A stretch of 64,000 nucleotides of DNA, taken from assembly GCA_012033205.1 (NCBI GenBank), contig JAAUSO010000010.1:1-64000 (forward strand), given 5' to 3'. Origin of the DNA: Richelia sp. SL_2_1 (lineage in GTDB: Bacteria > Cyanobacteriota > Cyanobacteriia > Cyanobacteriales > Nostocaceae). The position numbers and the translations under genes were made by a program. This document shows, piece after piece, positions 35,565-45,468 of this stretch (position 1 is the stretch's first letter; each line of letters begins with the position of its first letter). The notes beneath the pieces were generated by a model. It worked only from the letters and a program-made list of their open reading frames with translations. It did not search any database and was not told the DNA's origin.

Positions 35565-37907
35565 ATGAGTGTAAAAGTAAGTGGTGGTAGCCCAGTTATC
35601 TATCCACAACAATATCAAAGTTTACCTATTTCAGTGATTTCTCAGGGGTCACAACAAGACCGTTATTTAAGAAATAGTGAACTTAAAGAACTAGAGTCGT
35701 TTTTTAGTTCTGGTAAGTTGCGGTTAGAGATTGCAATAACTTTGACTAATAAAGCTGATGAAATTGTCTGTGCTGGAGCCAACCGTATTTTCATTGGTGG
35801 TTCAGCTTCTGATTACCTGGAAAAGCCTCAAGAGCAAATAGGATTACCGGGTTCGGGGTACTATATCGGTGAAGACTATCTGAGTGTGGCAAGAAGAAAT
35901 CGTGTTGTTGCGGTTAAGGAACGTCTCGAATCAATACAACCCCCAAAGATTTTTGCTCCGATTAAGGCTTGGTGGGAACAAGTACGAACGCTCTATAGCG
36001 ATAGAGACCCACTTCCAGGAGGTTTTCGTTTTATCAATATCTCTCGCTATGGACCAAAAAGAATGCAAAGGTCTATGCGAGACCTATCCTGGTTCTTGCG
36101 TTATATTACTTATGCGATTGTTGCTGGTGATGCCAGTATTATCATAGTTAATGCGCGAGGATTGCGCGGAGTTATTCCAGAAGATGTAACAGAAGCTACC
36201 GTTGTTGCTCTTAAAGAAATGCGGCGACAGTCGGTGAGCTATTTGCAAGTTAATACTGAAGCTACAAACATTATCAAGTACTATTTTGACATCCTGATTG
36301 CTGAGTACTTAGAAGAAAAACCCTCGGACAAACTGAGAATTGGAGTTTCCAATCAACAACAGGGTTTGGTATTACCCCAAAGTTATGCGATAGCGTCGGA
36401 ACACCGTCCAAAATTCGCGTTCAAGTCGGTTCTATCGGAAACAGAAAAGCGAGAGGCAATTAAAGCTGCTTATCGTCAAGTTTTTGAACGTGATATTACT
36501 GCCATATATGCTTTTTCTGGTATAGAAATAGAATCTCAACTTAAGGGTGGACAAATCTCGATGAAAGAGTTTGTCCGCAGGTTGGGTAAATCTCGCCTTT
36601 ATCGGAGGCTTTTTTACGAGCCTTACACAATCAGTCGGGTTATAGAATTGGCGATGCGGCACTTTTTAGGTCGCGGGTTGAGTTCTTTAACGGAATTCCA
36701 AGAATATTTTGCAGTTATTACTAAAGGTGGTTTACCTAAACTGATAGATGCTTTAGTTGATTCTCAGGAATACTCCGATTACTTTGGTGAGGAAACAGTA
36801 CCGTATTTGCGCGGTTTGGGTCAAGAAGCTCAGGAATGTCGCAATTGGGGTCCGCAAATTGATTTATTCAAATATAGCGCTCCCGTTCGCAAAATTCCTC
36901 AGTTTGTAACCTTGTTTGCTAAATATCAAAAGCCTCTACCCAATCAACATCCTTACGGTTGTGGTAACGATCCATTAGAAATTCAGTTTGGTGCAGTTTT
37001 TCCTCAAGAGAACCGCAATCCTCATCCCGAACCTGCGTTTTTCAACAAAGATACTCGCCGGATTTTGATTAATTGTAGTTCCTCTTTTTACAATGGTAAT
37101 CAAACTAGCTACCATCAAGTACCCGGTTCTGCGGTTAGTATTATCAAGCTAAATCCTCTAGAGAAGGGAAAAACTAAGTTTTTACAAAATGGTAAAAACA
37201 CAGATGAAACTACTAAGGTCAAAAAGCCAGAAAATAAGAGTATAAATTTGGCGAAACACTCCCTTGAAGCTGTAATTAGAGGAGCTTATCGACAGGTATT
37301 CGGACGCGAATTGTTACAAGGTCAACGTTTAACAACCGCAGAAATCAAACTCAAAGGTGGTGAAATTACGGTGCGGGAGTTTATCCGTCAGTTGGCTAAG
37401 TCTAATTGGTTTCGCAGAATGTATTGGGAAAAACTTTATATTACTAAGGCGATTGAATATATTCATCGGCGTTTGTTAGGTCGTCCTACTTATGGACGAC
37501 AAGAAATGAATCGCTACTATGATATTTGCGCTACCAAAGGGTTTTACGCTCTGATCGATGAAATCCTCAACAGCGCCGAATACATCGAAGCCTTTGGGGA
37601 AAATACGGTTCCTTATGAGCGTTATATTACACCAAGAGGTTTGGCGATGCGCCGTTCTGCATCCGCTGAGGCTGTAAATTTAACAGCTAAATCCTCACTT
37701 TCATCTGCCTCTGAACTGGATGCCTTTATTCCCCAACAGCGGAACATCCCAAAACAACTTTTCTGGGCAGAATCTGCTCATACACAACAGCAAAACTCCG
37801 AATATGTATCCAACACCAACAACTCGAAACCAAAGTTAAGCCTAGAACCAATGACTGAATCTGTAACTCAGGAGAATTATGAGTATAGTCAAGCAAGTGA
37901 TTCTTAA
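35565..37907 (+). CDS. apcE2: Phycobilisome core-membrane linker, far-red form (ApcE2)
   Basis: 780 residues. An N-terminal phycobiliprotein-like domain (about 20-255) is interrupted by a loop (about 75-155). The usual bilin Cys is absent: GLRGVIPEDVTEAT (about 200-211) replaces IIENACSGEAT. Far-red ApcE2 is known to bind phycocyanobilin without covalent attachment, giving a strongly red-shifted pigment. Two linker repeat (REP) domains follow at about 305-415 and 580-690, each with the YRQVF start and EY...FGE.TVPY end. Two repeats fit a bicylindrical core. The downstream apcD start lies inside its 3' end. Confidence 0.93.
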   Translation: MSVKVSGGSPVIYPQQYQSLPISVISQGSQQDRYLRNSELKELESFFSSGKLRLEIAITLTNKADEIVCAGANRIFIGGSASDYLEKPQEQIGLPGSGYYIGEDYLSVARRNRVVAVKERLESIQPPKIFAPIKAWWEQVRTLYSDRDPLPGGFRFINISRYGPKRMQRSMRDLSWFLRYITYAIVAGDASIIIVNARGLRGVIPEDVTEATVVALKEMRRQSVSYLQVNTEATNIIKYYFDILIAEYLEEKPSDKLRIGVSNQQQGLVLPQSYAIASEHRPKFAFKSVLSETEKREAIKAAYRQVFERDITAIYAFSGIEIESQLKGGQISMKEFVRRLGKSRLYRRLFYEPYTISRVIELAMRHFLGRGLSSLTEFQEYFAVITKGGLPKLIDALVDSQEYSDYFGEETVPYLRGLGQEAQECRNWGPQIDLFKYSAPVRKIPQFVTLFAKYQKPLPNQHPYGCGNDPLEIQFGAVFPQENRNPHPEPAFFNKDTRRILINCSSSFYNGNQTSYHQVPGSAVSIIKLNPLEKGKTKFLQNGKNTDETTKVKKPENKSINLAKHSLEAVIRGAYRQVFGRELLQGQRLTTAEIKLKGGEITVREFIRQLAKSNWFRRMYWEKLYITKAIEYIHRRLLGRPTYGRQEMNRYYDICATKGFYALIDEILNSAEYIEAFGENTVPYERYITPRGLAMRRSASAEAVNLTAKSSLSSASELDAFIPQQRNIPKQLFWAESAHTQQQNSEYVSNTNNSKPKLSLEPMTESVTQENYEYSQASDS

Positions 37908-38400
37908 TGCCGATGAACAACTGCGTTATCCGACACCCGGAGAAATCCGCATGATTCAAAATTTTTGTCATACAGGAACGCAGCGGATTCGGATTGCGAC
38001 AACTTTGGCAAAAAATCAAAGACGGTTGGTAGAATTAGCCAGCGATCAATTCTGGAAGCGGTGTCCTAACACCCCCAGTAATAGCGGCAATATGAGAAAG
38101 ACATCTTCGTGTCAGCGCGATCAAGGTTGGTATATCCGTTTAGTTGCTTACTGTGTTTTAGCAGGTAATGAACAGCCATTAACGGAAATTGGTATTGTCG
38201 GGATGAAAGAAATGTACCAATCTTTGGGTATACCCTTAGCGAATTGGGTAGAAGCATTATGCTGTATCAAGGAACAAGCTGTATATCTTCTTGGCTCTGA
38301 GGATGCTGCTTTGGTGACTCCTTATTTTGACCAAATTATTCAAGCTCTTGCTTTACCTGGTACTCCTTACTTGATCAACGATGGGAACCCAGATTGGTGA
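37879..38400 (+). CDS. apcD: Allophycocyanin alpha-like subunit, ApcD family (far-red paralogue 3)
   Basis: 173 residues, about 12-15 longer than its two paralogues because of a C-terminal [14 protein letters not shown] tail. [22 protein letters not shown], then [29 protein letters not shown] with the bilin Cys. The start overlaps the end of apcE2 by 29 bases in another frame, suggesting translational coupling. psbD3 begins about 38 bases after its stop. Numbering among apcD2, apcD3 and apcD5 is undetermined. Confidence 0.87.
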   Translation: MSIVKQVILNADEQLRYPTPGEIRMIQNFCHTGTQRIRIATTLAKNQRRLVELASDQFWKRCPNTPSNSGNMRKTSSCQRDQGWYIRLVAYCVLAGNEQPLTEIGIVGMKEMYQSLGIPLANWVEALCCIKEQAVYLLGSEDAALVTPYFDQIIQALALPGTPYLINDGNPDW

Positions 38401-38438
38401 AGATTATTGATGTTAATTCAAGAAAAAGGAAAAATACT

Positions 38439-39497
38439 ATGACGATAGCTCTCAAACGCAGTCAGACAGAATGGGGATGGTTTACGGTTGTTGATGATTG
38501 GTTAAAACGAGACCGTTTCGTTTTTATCGGTTGGTCTGGTCTTTTACTATTCCCCTGTGCTTACTTATCTATCGGAGGTTGGTTTACTGGCACTACTTTT
38601 GTAACTTCTTGGTATACCCACGGTGTGGTCAGTTCTTACATAGAGGGCTGCAACTTTTTGACAGTAGCTGTTTCTACCCCTGCCAATAGTATGGGTCACT
38701 CTTTACTACTATTATGGGGACCCGAAGCACAGGGAAACTTGATCCGTTGGTTTCAAATTGGCGGATTGTGGAATTTTGTCGCTTTTCATGGTGTTTTCGG
38801 ATTAATCGGCTTCATGCTACGGCAACTTGAAATTGCTCGACTTGTAGGTATTCGACCGTACAATGCGATCGCTTTCTCTGCACCGATTGCTGTTTTTGTT
38901 TCTGTATTCTTGATTTACCCTTTAGGTCAATCAAGCTGGTTTTTTGCTCCTAGCTTTGGAGTAGCCGCCATTTTTCGTTTTCTACTATTCTTCCAAGCTT
39001 TTCACAACTACACCCTCAACCCCTTCCATATGATGGGAGTAGCTGGTGTATTGGGTGGTGCTTTATTATGCGCCATACACGGTGCAACTGTGGAAAATAC
39101 CCTGTTCAAAGATGGTAAAAATTTCAATACTTTCGGCGCATTTAGTGCAACTCAAGCAGAAGAAACCTATTCCTTTGTCACAGCTAACCGCTTTTGGTCG
39201 CAGATTTTTGGAATAGCCTTTTCTAACAAGCGGTGGTTACACTTTTTTATGTTGTTTGTACCAGTCGCTGGTTTGTGGATGAGTTCAATTGGAATGGCGG
39301 GATTAGCCTTTAACTTGCGAGCATACGACTTTGTTTCTCAAGAATTACGAGCAGCGGAAGATCCGGAATTTGAGACCTTTTACACCAAAAACATTCTTCT
39401 GAATGAAGGTGCTAGAACCTGGATGGCGCAAGAAGACCAGCCTCATCAACACTTCCAATTTCCCCCAGAAGTATTACCTCGTGGGAATGCTCTTTAA
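38439..39497 (+). CDS. psbD3: Photosystem II D2, far-red form (PsbD3)
   Basis: 352 residues from the ATG at 38439, exactly the usual D2 length; the 15 in-frame residues upstream (from 38394) are not D2-like and AAAGGA sits ahead of 38439. Standard D2 segments: [58 protein letters not shown] (His ligands of special-pair chlorophyll and non-heme iron), and [29 protein letters not shown]. It forms the far-red reaction centre with PsbA3. In most cyanobacteria psbD overlaps psbC; here repeats separate them by 140 bases. Confidence 0.93.
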   Translation: MTIALKRSQTEWGWFTVVDDWLKRDRFVFIGWSGLLLFPCAYLSIGGWFTGTTFVTSWYTHGVVSSYIEGCNFLTVAVSTPANSMGHSLLLLWGPEAQGNLIRWFQIGGLWNFVAFHGVFGLIGFMLRQLEIARLVGIRPYNAIAFSAPIAVFVSVFLIYPLGQSSWFFAPSFGVAAIFRFLLFFQAFHNYTLNPFHMMGVAGVLGGALLCAIHGATVENTLFKDGKNFNTFGAFSATQAEETYSFVTANRFWSQIFGIAFSNKRWLHFFMLFVPVAGLWMSSIGMAGLAFNLRAYDFVSQELRAAEDPEFETFYTKNILLNEGARTWMAQEDQPHQHFQFPPEVLPRGNAL

Positions 39498-39637
39498 TTG
39501 GGAATTGGGTAATGGGTAATTGGGAATTGGGAATTGGGAATTGGGAATTGGGAATAGGGAATAGGGAGCAGGGAGAGGAGGGAAATAAATAATAACTGTC
39601 AACTGTCAACTGTCAACTATCAACTATCAACTAATTA
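39498..39637. repeat. Heptamer repeats between psbD3 and psbC2
   Basis: Runs of TTGGGAA/TGGGTAA units (39498-39560) and AACTGTC/AACTATC units (39593-39633). They fill nearly the whole spacer, replacing the psbD-psbC overlap found in ordinary operons. Confidence 0.8.
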
Positions 39638-41037
39638 ATGATGGAAACACCTTTTGAAAATTCAGCCACAATAACCGTTAGCCCTGAACAAAGAGAAGGT
39701 CGCGATCAAGCATCTACTGGATATGCATGGTGGGCTGGGAATGCCCGTTTTATCAACTTATCCGGTCGCTTTTTGGGCGCTCACGTAGCTCATGCAGGAG
39801 TGATTGCCTTCTGGGCTGGAGCAATGCTGTTGTTTGAAGTTGCTCACTATATACCAGAAAAGCCGATGTACGAACAGGGTTTAATTCTCATGCCTCATAT
39901 TGCAACCCTCGGCATCGGTGTAGGAGCAGGCGGTGAAATAATCAATACTTTCCCATTTTTGCCATTGCCGTAACCCATTTAATTGGTTCTGCTGTTTTGG
40001 GCTTTGGTGGCATTTATCACTCAATTAGAGGACCCCAAAAGCTAGCGGGTTTCTTCAATTTTGATTGGACTGATAAAGACAAAGTTACTAGTATTTTGGG
40101 ATATCACTTGATTGCCCTTGGGATAGCCGCTTACTTACTTGTCGGTAAAGCCATGTTTTGGGGTGGTTTATATGATACTTGGGTACCAGGAGGTGGTGAC
40201 GTGCGGCTTGTGACAAATCCCACCCTCGATCCAAGAATTATCTTTGGTTATGTCTTCAGTAATATTACGGGCGGTTCCGGTAATATTGTGAGCGTTGATA
40301 ATTTAGAAGATTTAGTTGGTGGTCATATTTGGGTAGGCGGATTGCTAATACTTGGCGGTATTTGGCACATTGTAACGAAACCTTTCAAATGGACTCACAA
40401 AATCTTTATCTGGTCTGGTGAAGCCTACCTTTCTCAAAGTTTAGGTAATGTTGCCGGACAGGCTTTTATTGCTGCGATGTTTATTTGGTTTAACAATACT
40501 GCCTATCCTAGTGAGTTTTATGGACCGACAGTAGCAGAAGCTGCCAATGCTCAAGTACTAAACTTTGTAGTCCGTGACCAAAGTTTAGGAGCGAATATTT
40601 CTACATCTCAAGGTCCCACTGGTTTAGGTAAATATTTACAGCGATCGCCAACAGGAGAAATCATCTTTGGGGCTGAAACAATGCGGTTTTGGGATGTGAA
40701 AGCACCTTGGTTAGAGCCGTTGCGGGGAGTTAATGGATTAGATATTGACAAGCTAAAGAATGATATTCAACCTTGGCAAAAACGTCGGGCTGCTGAATAC
40801 ATGACCCATTCTCCCATCGGTTCTTTGAATTCAGTTGGTGGTTTAGCAACGGAAGTTAATTCCTTTAATTTTGTCGGACCTCGTACTTGGCTAGCTTCTG
40901 CTCACTTTATTTTTGCATTACTGTTTCTAGTCGGTCATCTTTGGCACGCAGGTCGTGCAAGAGCCGCTGCTGCGGGGTTTGAAAGAGGTATCGAACGTGA
41001 AGATGAGCCAGTTTTATCGATGAAACCATTGGATTAA
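39638..41037 (+). CDS. psbC2: Photosystem II CP43, far-red form (PsbC2), one-base frameshift
   Basis: Two frames join into CP43. The first ends [10 protein letters not shown] and runs off as LPLP then stop at 39971-39973. The second begins at [19 protein letters not shown]. Adding one T to the TTTTT run at about 39957-39961 gives [19 protein letters not shown], matching CP43, and a 466-residue protein of normal length. Antenna His residues and the large lumenal loop ([16 protein letters not shown]) are present. CP43 binds antenna chlorophylls and contributes ligands to the Mn cluster. Start 39638 or the next ATG at 39641. Confidence 0.9.
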
Positions 41038-41259
41038 TTCAATGTGAGTTCCGATAATCATAGAAGTCGGGTTTTTAAGATAAATATCAATCGCACGCTT
41101 ATAACAGTAAATAAAAACCCGACTTCTTACCCCACAAAAATTCAGGTTTTACAGCTTGTTTTCATAGGAATTCAGTAATCAGATGTTAATTCGGTTAGTA
41201 GTTAGAAAACATTAGTGGTAGCTGGTAAATACTTATTCATCAAGGAGACTTTAGTCTTT

Positions 41260-41427
41260 ATGCTGATGGCATTTCGTAAAAATAATCTGGTAGTAGGGAT
41301 AGAGGATTTGTTGCTCGAACACATCATTGTTCCTGTGTTTATCGTCTTTTTTTCAGTTACTGTGATGTTTTTAAACAGATTTTTTCCTGATTCGATATCA
41401 GGCACATATCTACAACTTTTTTTTTAA
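41260..41427 (+). CDS. Small single-span membrane protein between psbC2 and psbB2
   Basis: 55 residues from the ATG at 41260 (MLMAFRKNN), or 53 from 41266; AAGGAG lies at 41242-41247. A GTG at 41215 upstream in frame is less likely. A short polar N-terminus precedes one helix (IIVPVFIVFFSVTVMFL) and ends NRFFPDSISGTYLQLFF. The NRFFPD motif resembles the end of the PsaJ helix, whereas the position beside psbB2 suggests PsbH2, which is otherwise missing from this island. Neither match is convincing; a far-red photosystem subunit of one kind or the other is my inference. Confidence 0.5.
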   Translation: MLMAFRKNNLVVGIEDLLLEHIIVPVFIVFFSVTVMFLNRFFPDSISGTYLQLFF

Positions 41428-41492
41428 AATCAGGGAGTAGAAAAAATTAGCAGTTATCAATTTGTGATTTTAATGTGATTTTAAAATTTATA

Positions 41493-41553
41493 ACTCCCAA
41501 CTCCCAACTCCCAACTCCTAACTCCTAACTCCTAACTCCTAACTCCTAACTAA
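41493..41553. repeat. Heptamer repeats before psbB2
   Basis: Runs of CTCCCAA then CTCCTAA units immediately upstream of the psbB2 Shine-Dalgarno. Confidence 0.8.
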
Positions 41554-41576
41554 CTTTTTCATAAGGAACATTATTT

Positions 41577-43106
41577 ATGGGATTACCTTGGTATCGTGTC
41601 CACACAGTAGTTTTGAATGACCCAGGAAGACTAATTGCTGTCCACCTGATGCATACAGCCTTGACAGCGGGATGGGCAGGGTCAATGGTTTTATACGAAC
41701 TTGCTTTGTTTGACCCCAGCGACCCAGTTTTCAACCCGATGTGGCGACAGGGGATGTATGTATTGCCTTTCATGGCTCGATTAGGTGTTACGGAATCTTG
41801 GGGTGGTTGGAGTCTCACGGGTGAACCTGTTACAGGATTTAGTTTGTGGACTTTTGAAAGTGTCGCCGCAGCTCATATTATCTTGTCAGGTTTATTATTT
41901 CTAGCTGCTTGTTGGCATTGGGTTTATTGGGATTTGGATTTATTTCAAGACCGTAAAAATAATCAACCAGTCCTCGATTTACCAAGAATATTCGGGATTC
42001 ATTTGTTACTTGCAGGTCTGCTTTGTTTTGGTTTTGGTGCTTTTCACCTTACAGGTGTATTTGGTCCGGGTATGTGGGTTTCTGACCCCTACGGATTAAC
42101 TGGTCATGTCCAGGGTGTGGCTCCTGTGTGGGGAGCGGAGGGCTTTAATCCTTTTAATCCTGGTGGTGTTGTAGCTCATCACATTGCGGCGGGGATTGTT
42201 GGTATTATCGGTGGTATCTTCCATATCGCTTTTCGCCCTCCAGAAGTACTCTATAGGGCTTTAAGAATGGGTAATATTGAAACTGTTCTGGCAAGTGCCT
42301 TAGCAACATTCTTTTTTGCAGCTTTTATTGTTTCTGGAACAATGTGGTACGGTAGCGCCACAACTCCGATTGAATTGTTTGGTCCGACTCGTTATCAATG
42401 GGACAGCGGTTATTTTCAAAATGAGATTAATCGACGAGTACAAAGCAATTTGGCTGGAGGTGAAACGCGATCGCAAGCTTGGTCAAATATTCCAGATAAG
42501 TTAGCTTTCTACGACTATGTTGGCAATAGTCCGGCTAAAGGTGGTTTATTCCGCGTCGGCGCGATGAATAAAGGTGATGGTATTGCTCAAGCTTGGTCTG
42601 GTCATCCAGTGTTTCAAGACAAAGAAGGTCGGGAATTGACGGTAAGACGGATGCCCAACTTCTTTGAAACTTTCCCAGTAGTTTTGACTGATAAAGATGA
42701 TGTTGTGCGTGCAGATATACCTTTCCGACGGGCTGAATCAAAATTAAGCTTTGAACAAGCTGGTACAACTGTCAGTTTTTACGGTGGTCAACTCGACGGT
42801 CAAACATTTACAGATCCAATTGATGTTAAACCATTTGCTCGTCGCGCTCAACTGGGCGAAATTTTTGAATTTGACAGTGCAACTCTCAATTCCGATGGCA
42901 TATTCCGCACAAGTACCCGTGGATGGTTCGCTTTTGCTCATACAGTTTGGGGTTTACTCTGGTTCTTTGGACATATTTGGCATGGTTCCCGCACAATATA
43001 TCGAGATGTCTTTGCTGGTATTGATCCTGACTTAGAAGAACAAGTTGAGTTCGGTGTTTTCCAGAAAGTGGGTGATCTGAGTACCCGCAAAAAGCAACCT
43101 GTTTAA
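41577..43106 (+). CDS. psbB2: Photosystem II CP47, far-red form (PsbB2)
   Basis: 509 residues, the standard CP47 length, starting [28 protein letters not shown]. Six membrane helices with His pairs, the large lumenal loop (about 255-450) and the closing helix [41 protein letters not shown] agree with the family. AAGGAA precedes the ATG. It is the core antenna on the D2 side and would carry some of the far-red chlorophylls. psaF2 follows after 170 bases that contain the third copy of the AGACGT palindrome. Confidence 0.93.
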   Translation: MGLPWYRVHTVVLNDPGRLIAVHLMHTALTAGWAGSMVLYELALFDPSDPVFNPMWRQGMYVLPFMARLGVTESWGGWSLTGEPVTGFSLWTFESVAAAHIILSGLLFLAACWHWVYWDLDLFQDRKNNQPVLDLPRIFGIHLLLAGLLCFGFGAFHLTGVFGPGMWVSDPYGLTGHVQGVAPVWGAEGFNPFNPGGVVAHHIAAGIVGIIGGIFHIAFRPPEVLYRALRMGNIETVLASALATFFFAAFIVSGTMWYGSATTPIELFGPTRYQWDSGYFQNEINRRVQSNLAGGETRSQAWSNIPDKLAFYDYVGNSPAKGGLFRVGAMNKGDGIAQAWSGHPVFQDKEGRELTVRRMPNFFETFPVVLTDKDDVVRADIPFRRAESKLSFEQAGTTVSFYGGQLDGQTFTDPIDVKPFARRAQLGEIFEFDSATLNSDGIFRTSTRGWFAFAHTVWGLLWFFGHIWHGSRTIYRDVFAGIDPDLEEQVEFGVFQKVGDLSTRKKQPV

Positions 43107-43126
43107 TTAAGATTCCCGAAATGTAG

Positions 43127-43147
43127 AGACGTATCATTGCTACGTCT
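43127..43147. repeat. 21-bp dispersed palindrome, copy 3
   Basis: AGACGTATC and GCTACGTCT arms, nearly the same as the copies at 2067 and 34808, with flanking TGTAG/CTTTACA. Located between psbB2 and psaF2. Confidence 0.7.
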
Positions 43148-43275
43148 TTACAATGATTCTGCGTTACTCCCTTCCCGGCAGAAGATTACCGATAAAAAAA
43201 CCCTTCTAGACGCAGAGAGCGCAAAGGAAAGAGATAAAGAGAAATAGGTAATTTTCAAGCGGGATAGGAGTAAGC

Positions 43276-43797
43276 ATGATGAATTTTGGCGCAAAAACAA
43301 CAAAAGATAAAATCATGAAAAAAGTATTTTTCGCACTACTACTGACAAGTTTTCTGTGGATGAATTTTGTTCCTGTTGCATTCGCAGAGAACACTACACT
43401 AGTACCTTGTAAAGAATCTCCTGCATTTGTAGAACGGATGCAAAATGCACCTGATAATTATTACACTACCAAGCCATTTCAGGCTTATTCGCGATTACTC
43501 TGTGGTGATGATGGGCTACCACATTTGGTTCTTGATCGTTTAAACCTGGCATTTGACGTAATGGCTCCGATTACGATGTTTTTATACATTGCAGGTTGGA
43601 TAGGTTGGAGCGGACGTTCTTACTTAATAGCAATCAGAAAAGAAGGTGCAGGAGAAGAAAAGGAATTGTTTATTGATATCAGACTCTTCCTAAGTTGTAT
43701 GATCAAGGCTTTAATGTGGCCGATATTAGCAATCAAAGAGTTTTTAAGTGGCGAATTAGTTGCTAAAGATGATGAAATTCCAATTTCAATTCGTTAG
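43276..43797 (+). CDS. psaF2: Photosystem I subunit III, far-red form (PsaF2)
   Basis: 173 residues from the ATG at 43276, which has AGGAG 5 bases upstream; 43279 and 43315 are other in-frame ATGs. A signal peptide (KKVFFALLLTSFLWMNFVPVAFA) targets it to the lumen. LVPCKESPAFVERMQNAP and YSRLLCGDDGLPHLVLD hold the two conserved Cys. One membrane helix (MAPITMFLYIAGWIGWSGRSYL) and a second hydrophobic stretch follow. PsaF contacts donor proteins and chlorophylls. Paired with psaJ2 130 bases downstream, as in ordinary psaFJ operons. Confidence 0.9.
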   Translation: MMNFGAKTTKDKIMKKVFFALLLTSFLWMNFVPVAFAENTTLVPCKESPAFVERMQNAPDNYYTTKPFQAYSRLLCGDDGLPHLVLDRLNLAFDVMAPITMFLYIAGWIGWSGRSYLIAIRKEGAGEEKELFIDIRLFLSCMIKALMWPILAIKEFLSGELVAKDDEIPISIR

Positions 43798-43847
43798 TAA
43801 AATCAAAATCAACCAACCATATCATGTCCGGATGATTAATTATTATT

Positions 43848-43893
43848 CGCTGTTGATTGGTAATTGGTAATGGGTAATTGGTAATGGGTATTA
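43848..43893. repeat. TGGTAAT/TGGGTAA tandem repeats
   Basis: Heptamer units fill part of the psaF2-psaJ2 spacer just ahead of the psaJ2 Shine-Dalgarno. Confidence 0.7.
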
Positions 43894-43927
43894 TTCCCGA
43901 CTTAATATTTTTGAAGGAGAATTAATC

Positions 43928-44077
43928 ATGGAGTCACGTTATTTCTTGAAATATCTTTCTAGTGTTCCCGTTGTTGCTACCTTAGCAGTGATTATTTTGT
44001 TTGTAATTTTCGTTACATTAAATTACTTGTTTCCTGGATTGCAATACGGGACTTTTTTCCATCCTTTACCTCAATAA
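43928..44077 (+). CDS. psaJ2: Photosystem I subunit IX, far-red form (PsaJ2)
   Basis: 49 residues. MESRYFLKYLSSVPVVATL, one membrane helix (VIILFVIFVTL), then NYLFPGLQYGTFFHPLPQ. The N-terminal FLKYLSxxPV and C-terminal FP...FHPL match PsaJ, which binds chlorophyll beside PsaF. AAGGAG lies 9 bases upstream of the ATG. It is the last gene of the rightward arm that I recognise; the next gene (ddl) is housekeeping. Confidence 0.88.
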   Translation: MESRYFLKYLSSVPVVATLAVIILFVIFVTLNYLFPGLQYGTFFHPLPQ

Positions 44078-44374
44078 GTTAATCATTAGGTCGATCGCAA
44101 TTACTGCATAGCGTGGTATTTTGCGATCAATCAAGCTTCCAGTAATCGGATTAAGATTTTAGTCGTTGATCTGGAAATATTTTTAGTATATCGATTTACA
44201 GCGTAGCTATTGCGATCGTTCTCCCCATTATTTATAATCTTGCAATTAAGTCAGTTCTTAATTTTGACCGCCGAAAATTAATATTATAAAGAATTATGTA
44301 ACCAAAAAAATTCAACAATAATCACAGGTTATGATACCCTATCTGCAATTAGTTACGATTTATAAGTATTCAAA

Positions 44375-45457
44375 ATGACAAAATTGCGGGTAGGCTTACT
44401 TTTTGGTGGTCGTTCTGGGGAACATGAAGTTTCCATCGTTTCAGCTAGAGCAATTGCAAAAGCTATAAACGCAGAGGAAAACGTTAATAAATACGAATTA
44501 TTGCCTTTTTATATTAAAAAAGATGGTACTTGGCAAGGTCCTGATATGGCAAGTCAGGTTTTAGCTTCGGGAGAAGCCTTATCAACCGAATCTCAATCTA
44601 ATCTTTGGCAATTCCCAGCAGAAGCACAAACGGTAGACGTGTGGTTTCCCATTCTCCACGGACCTAATGGTGAAGATGGTACGATTCAAGGATTACTCAG
44701 CTTGATGCAAGTTCCCTTCGTTGGTTCTGGGGTATTGGGTTCGGCTGCGGGTATGGATAAAATTGGCATGAAATCCATATTTGCTCAAGCTGGATTACCG
44801 CAAGTTAAGTATATGGCTTTGACTAGGGAACAAATTTGGTCAAATCCTTGTATTTTTCCCAAACTTTGCGATCAAATTGAACAAACCTTATCCTATCCTT
44901 GTTTTGTCAAACCCGCGAATTTAGGTTCATCCGTCGGTATCGCCAAAGTGCGATCGCGCTCGGAATTAGAAGCGGCTTTGGATAGTGCGGCAAGTTACGA
45001 TCGCAGAATTATTGTGGAAGCTGGAGTTACTGCAAGGGAAGTTGAATGCGCTGTTTTAGGAAATGATAATCCTAAAGCTTCTGTCGTTGGTGAAATCACT
45101 TACGAAAGCGATTTCTATGATTATGAAACTAAATATACTAGTGGGATGGCAAATTTACTGATTCCAGCGCCGATTCCTGATGCGGTAATTCAACAAATTC
45201 AAGAGAAAGCAATACAGGCATTTACTACCCTTGACTGTGCCGGATTAGCACGGGTAGACTTCTTCTATGTTGAAGCGACAGGAGAAATTTTAATCAACGA
45301 AATCAATACTCTGCCAGGTTTTACATCAACAAGTATGTATCCACAACTTTGGGCAAACAGCGGTGTTTCTTTTCCGGAATTAGTCGATCAATTGATTCAA
45401 TTCGCATTAGAAAGAAACTCAACCCCGGATAATAATCAAGTCACTTTGAACACCTAA
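44375..45457 (+). CDS. ddl: D-alanine-D-alanine ligase
   Basis: 360 residues. Ddl joins two D-alanines for peptidoglycan synthesis in the cytosol. The N-terminal [17 protein letters not shown] and [15 protein letters not shown], the ATP-grasp lysine/glycine loop [16 protein letters not shown], and the metal-binding [33 protein letters not shown] are all conserved. Start 44375 gives [18 protein letters not shown] as in the family. In many cyanobacteria ddl precedes cell-division genes; here only one membrane-protein gene follows. Confidence 0.95.
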   Translation: MTKLRVGLLFGGRSGEHEVSIVSARAIAKAINAEENVNKYELLPFYIKKDGTWQGPDMASQVLASGEALSTESQSNLWQFPAEAQTVDVWFPILHGPNGEDGTIQGLLSLMQVPFVGSGVLGSAAGMDKIGMKSIFAQAGLPQVKYMALTREQIWSNPCIFPKLCDQIEQTLSYPCFVKPANLGSSVGIAKVRSRSELEAALDSAASYDRRIIVEAGVTAREVECAVLGNDNPKASVVGEITYESDFYDYETKYTSGMANLLIPAPIPDAVIQQIQEKAIQAFTTLDCAGLARVDFFYVEATGEILINEINTLPGFTSTSMYPQLWANSGVSFPELVDQLIQFALERNSTPDNNQVTLNT

Positions 45458-45468
45458 ATTTTCTTGAT

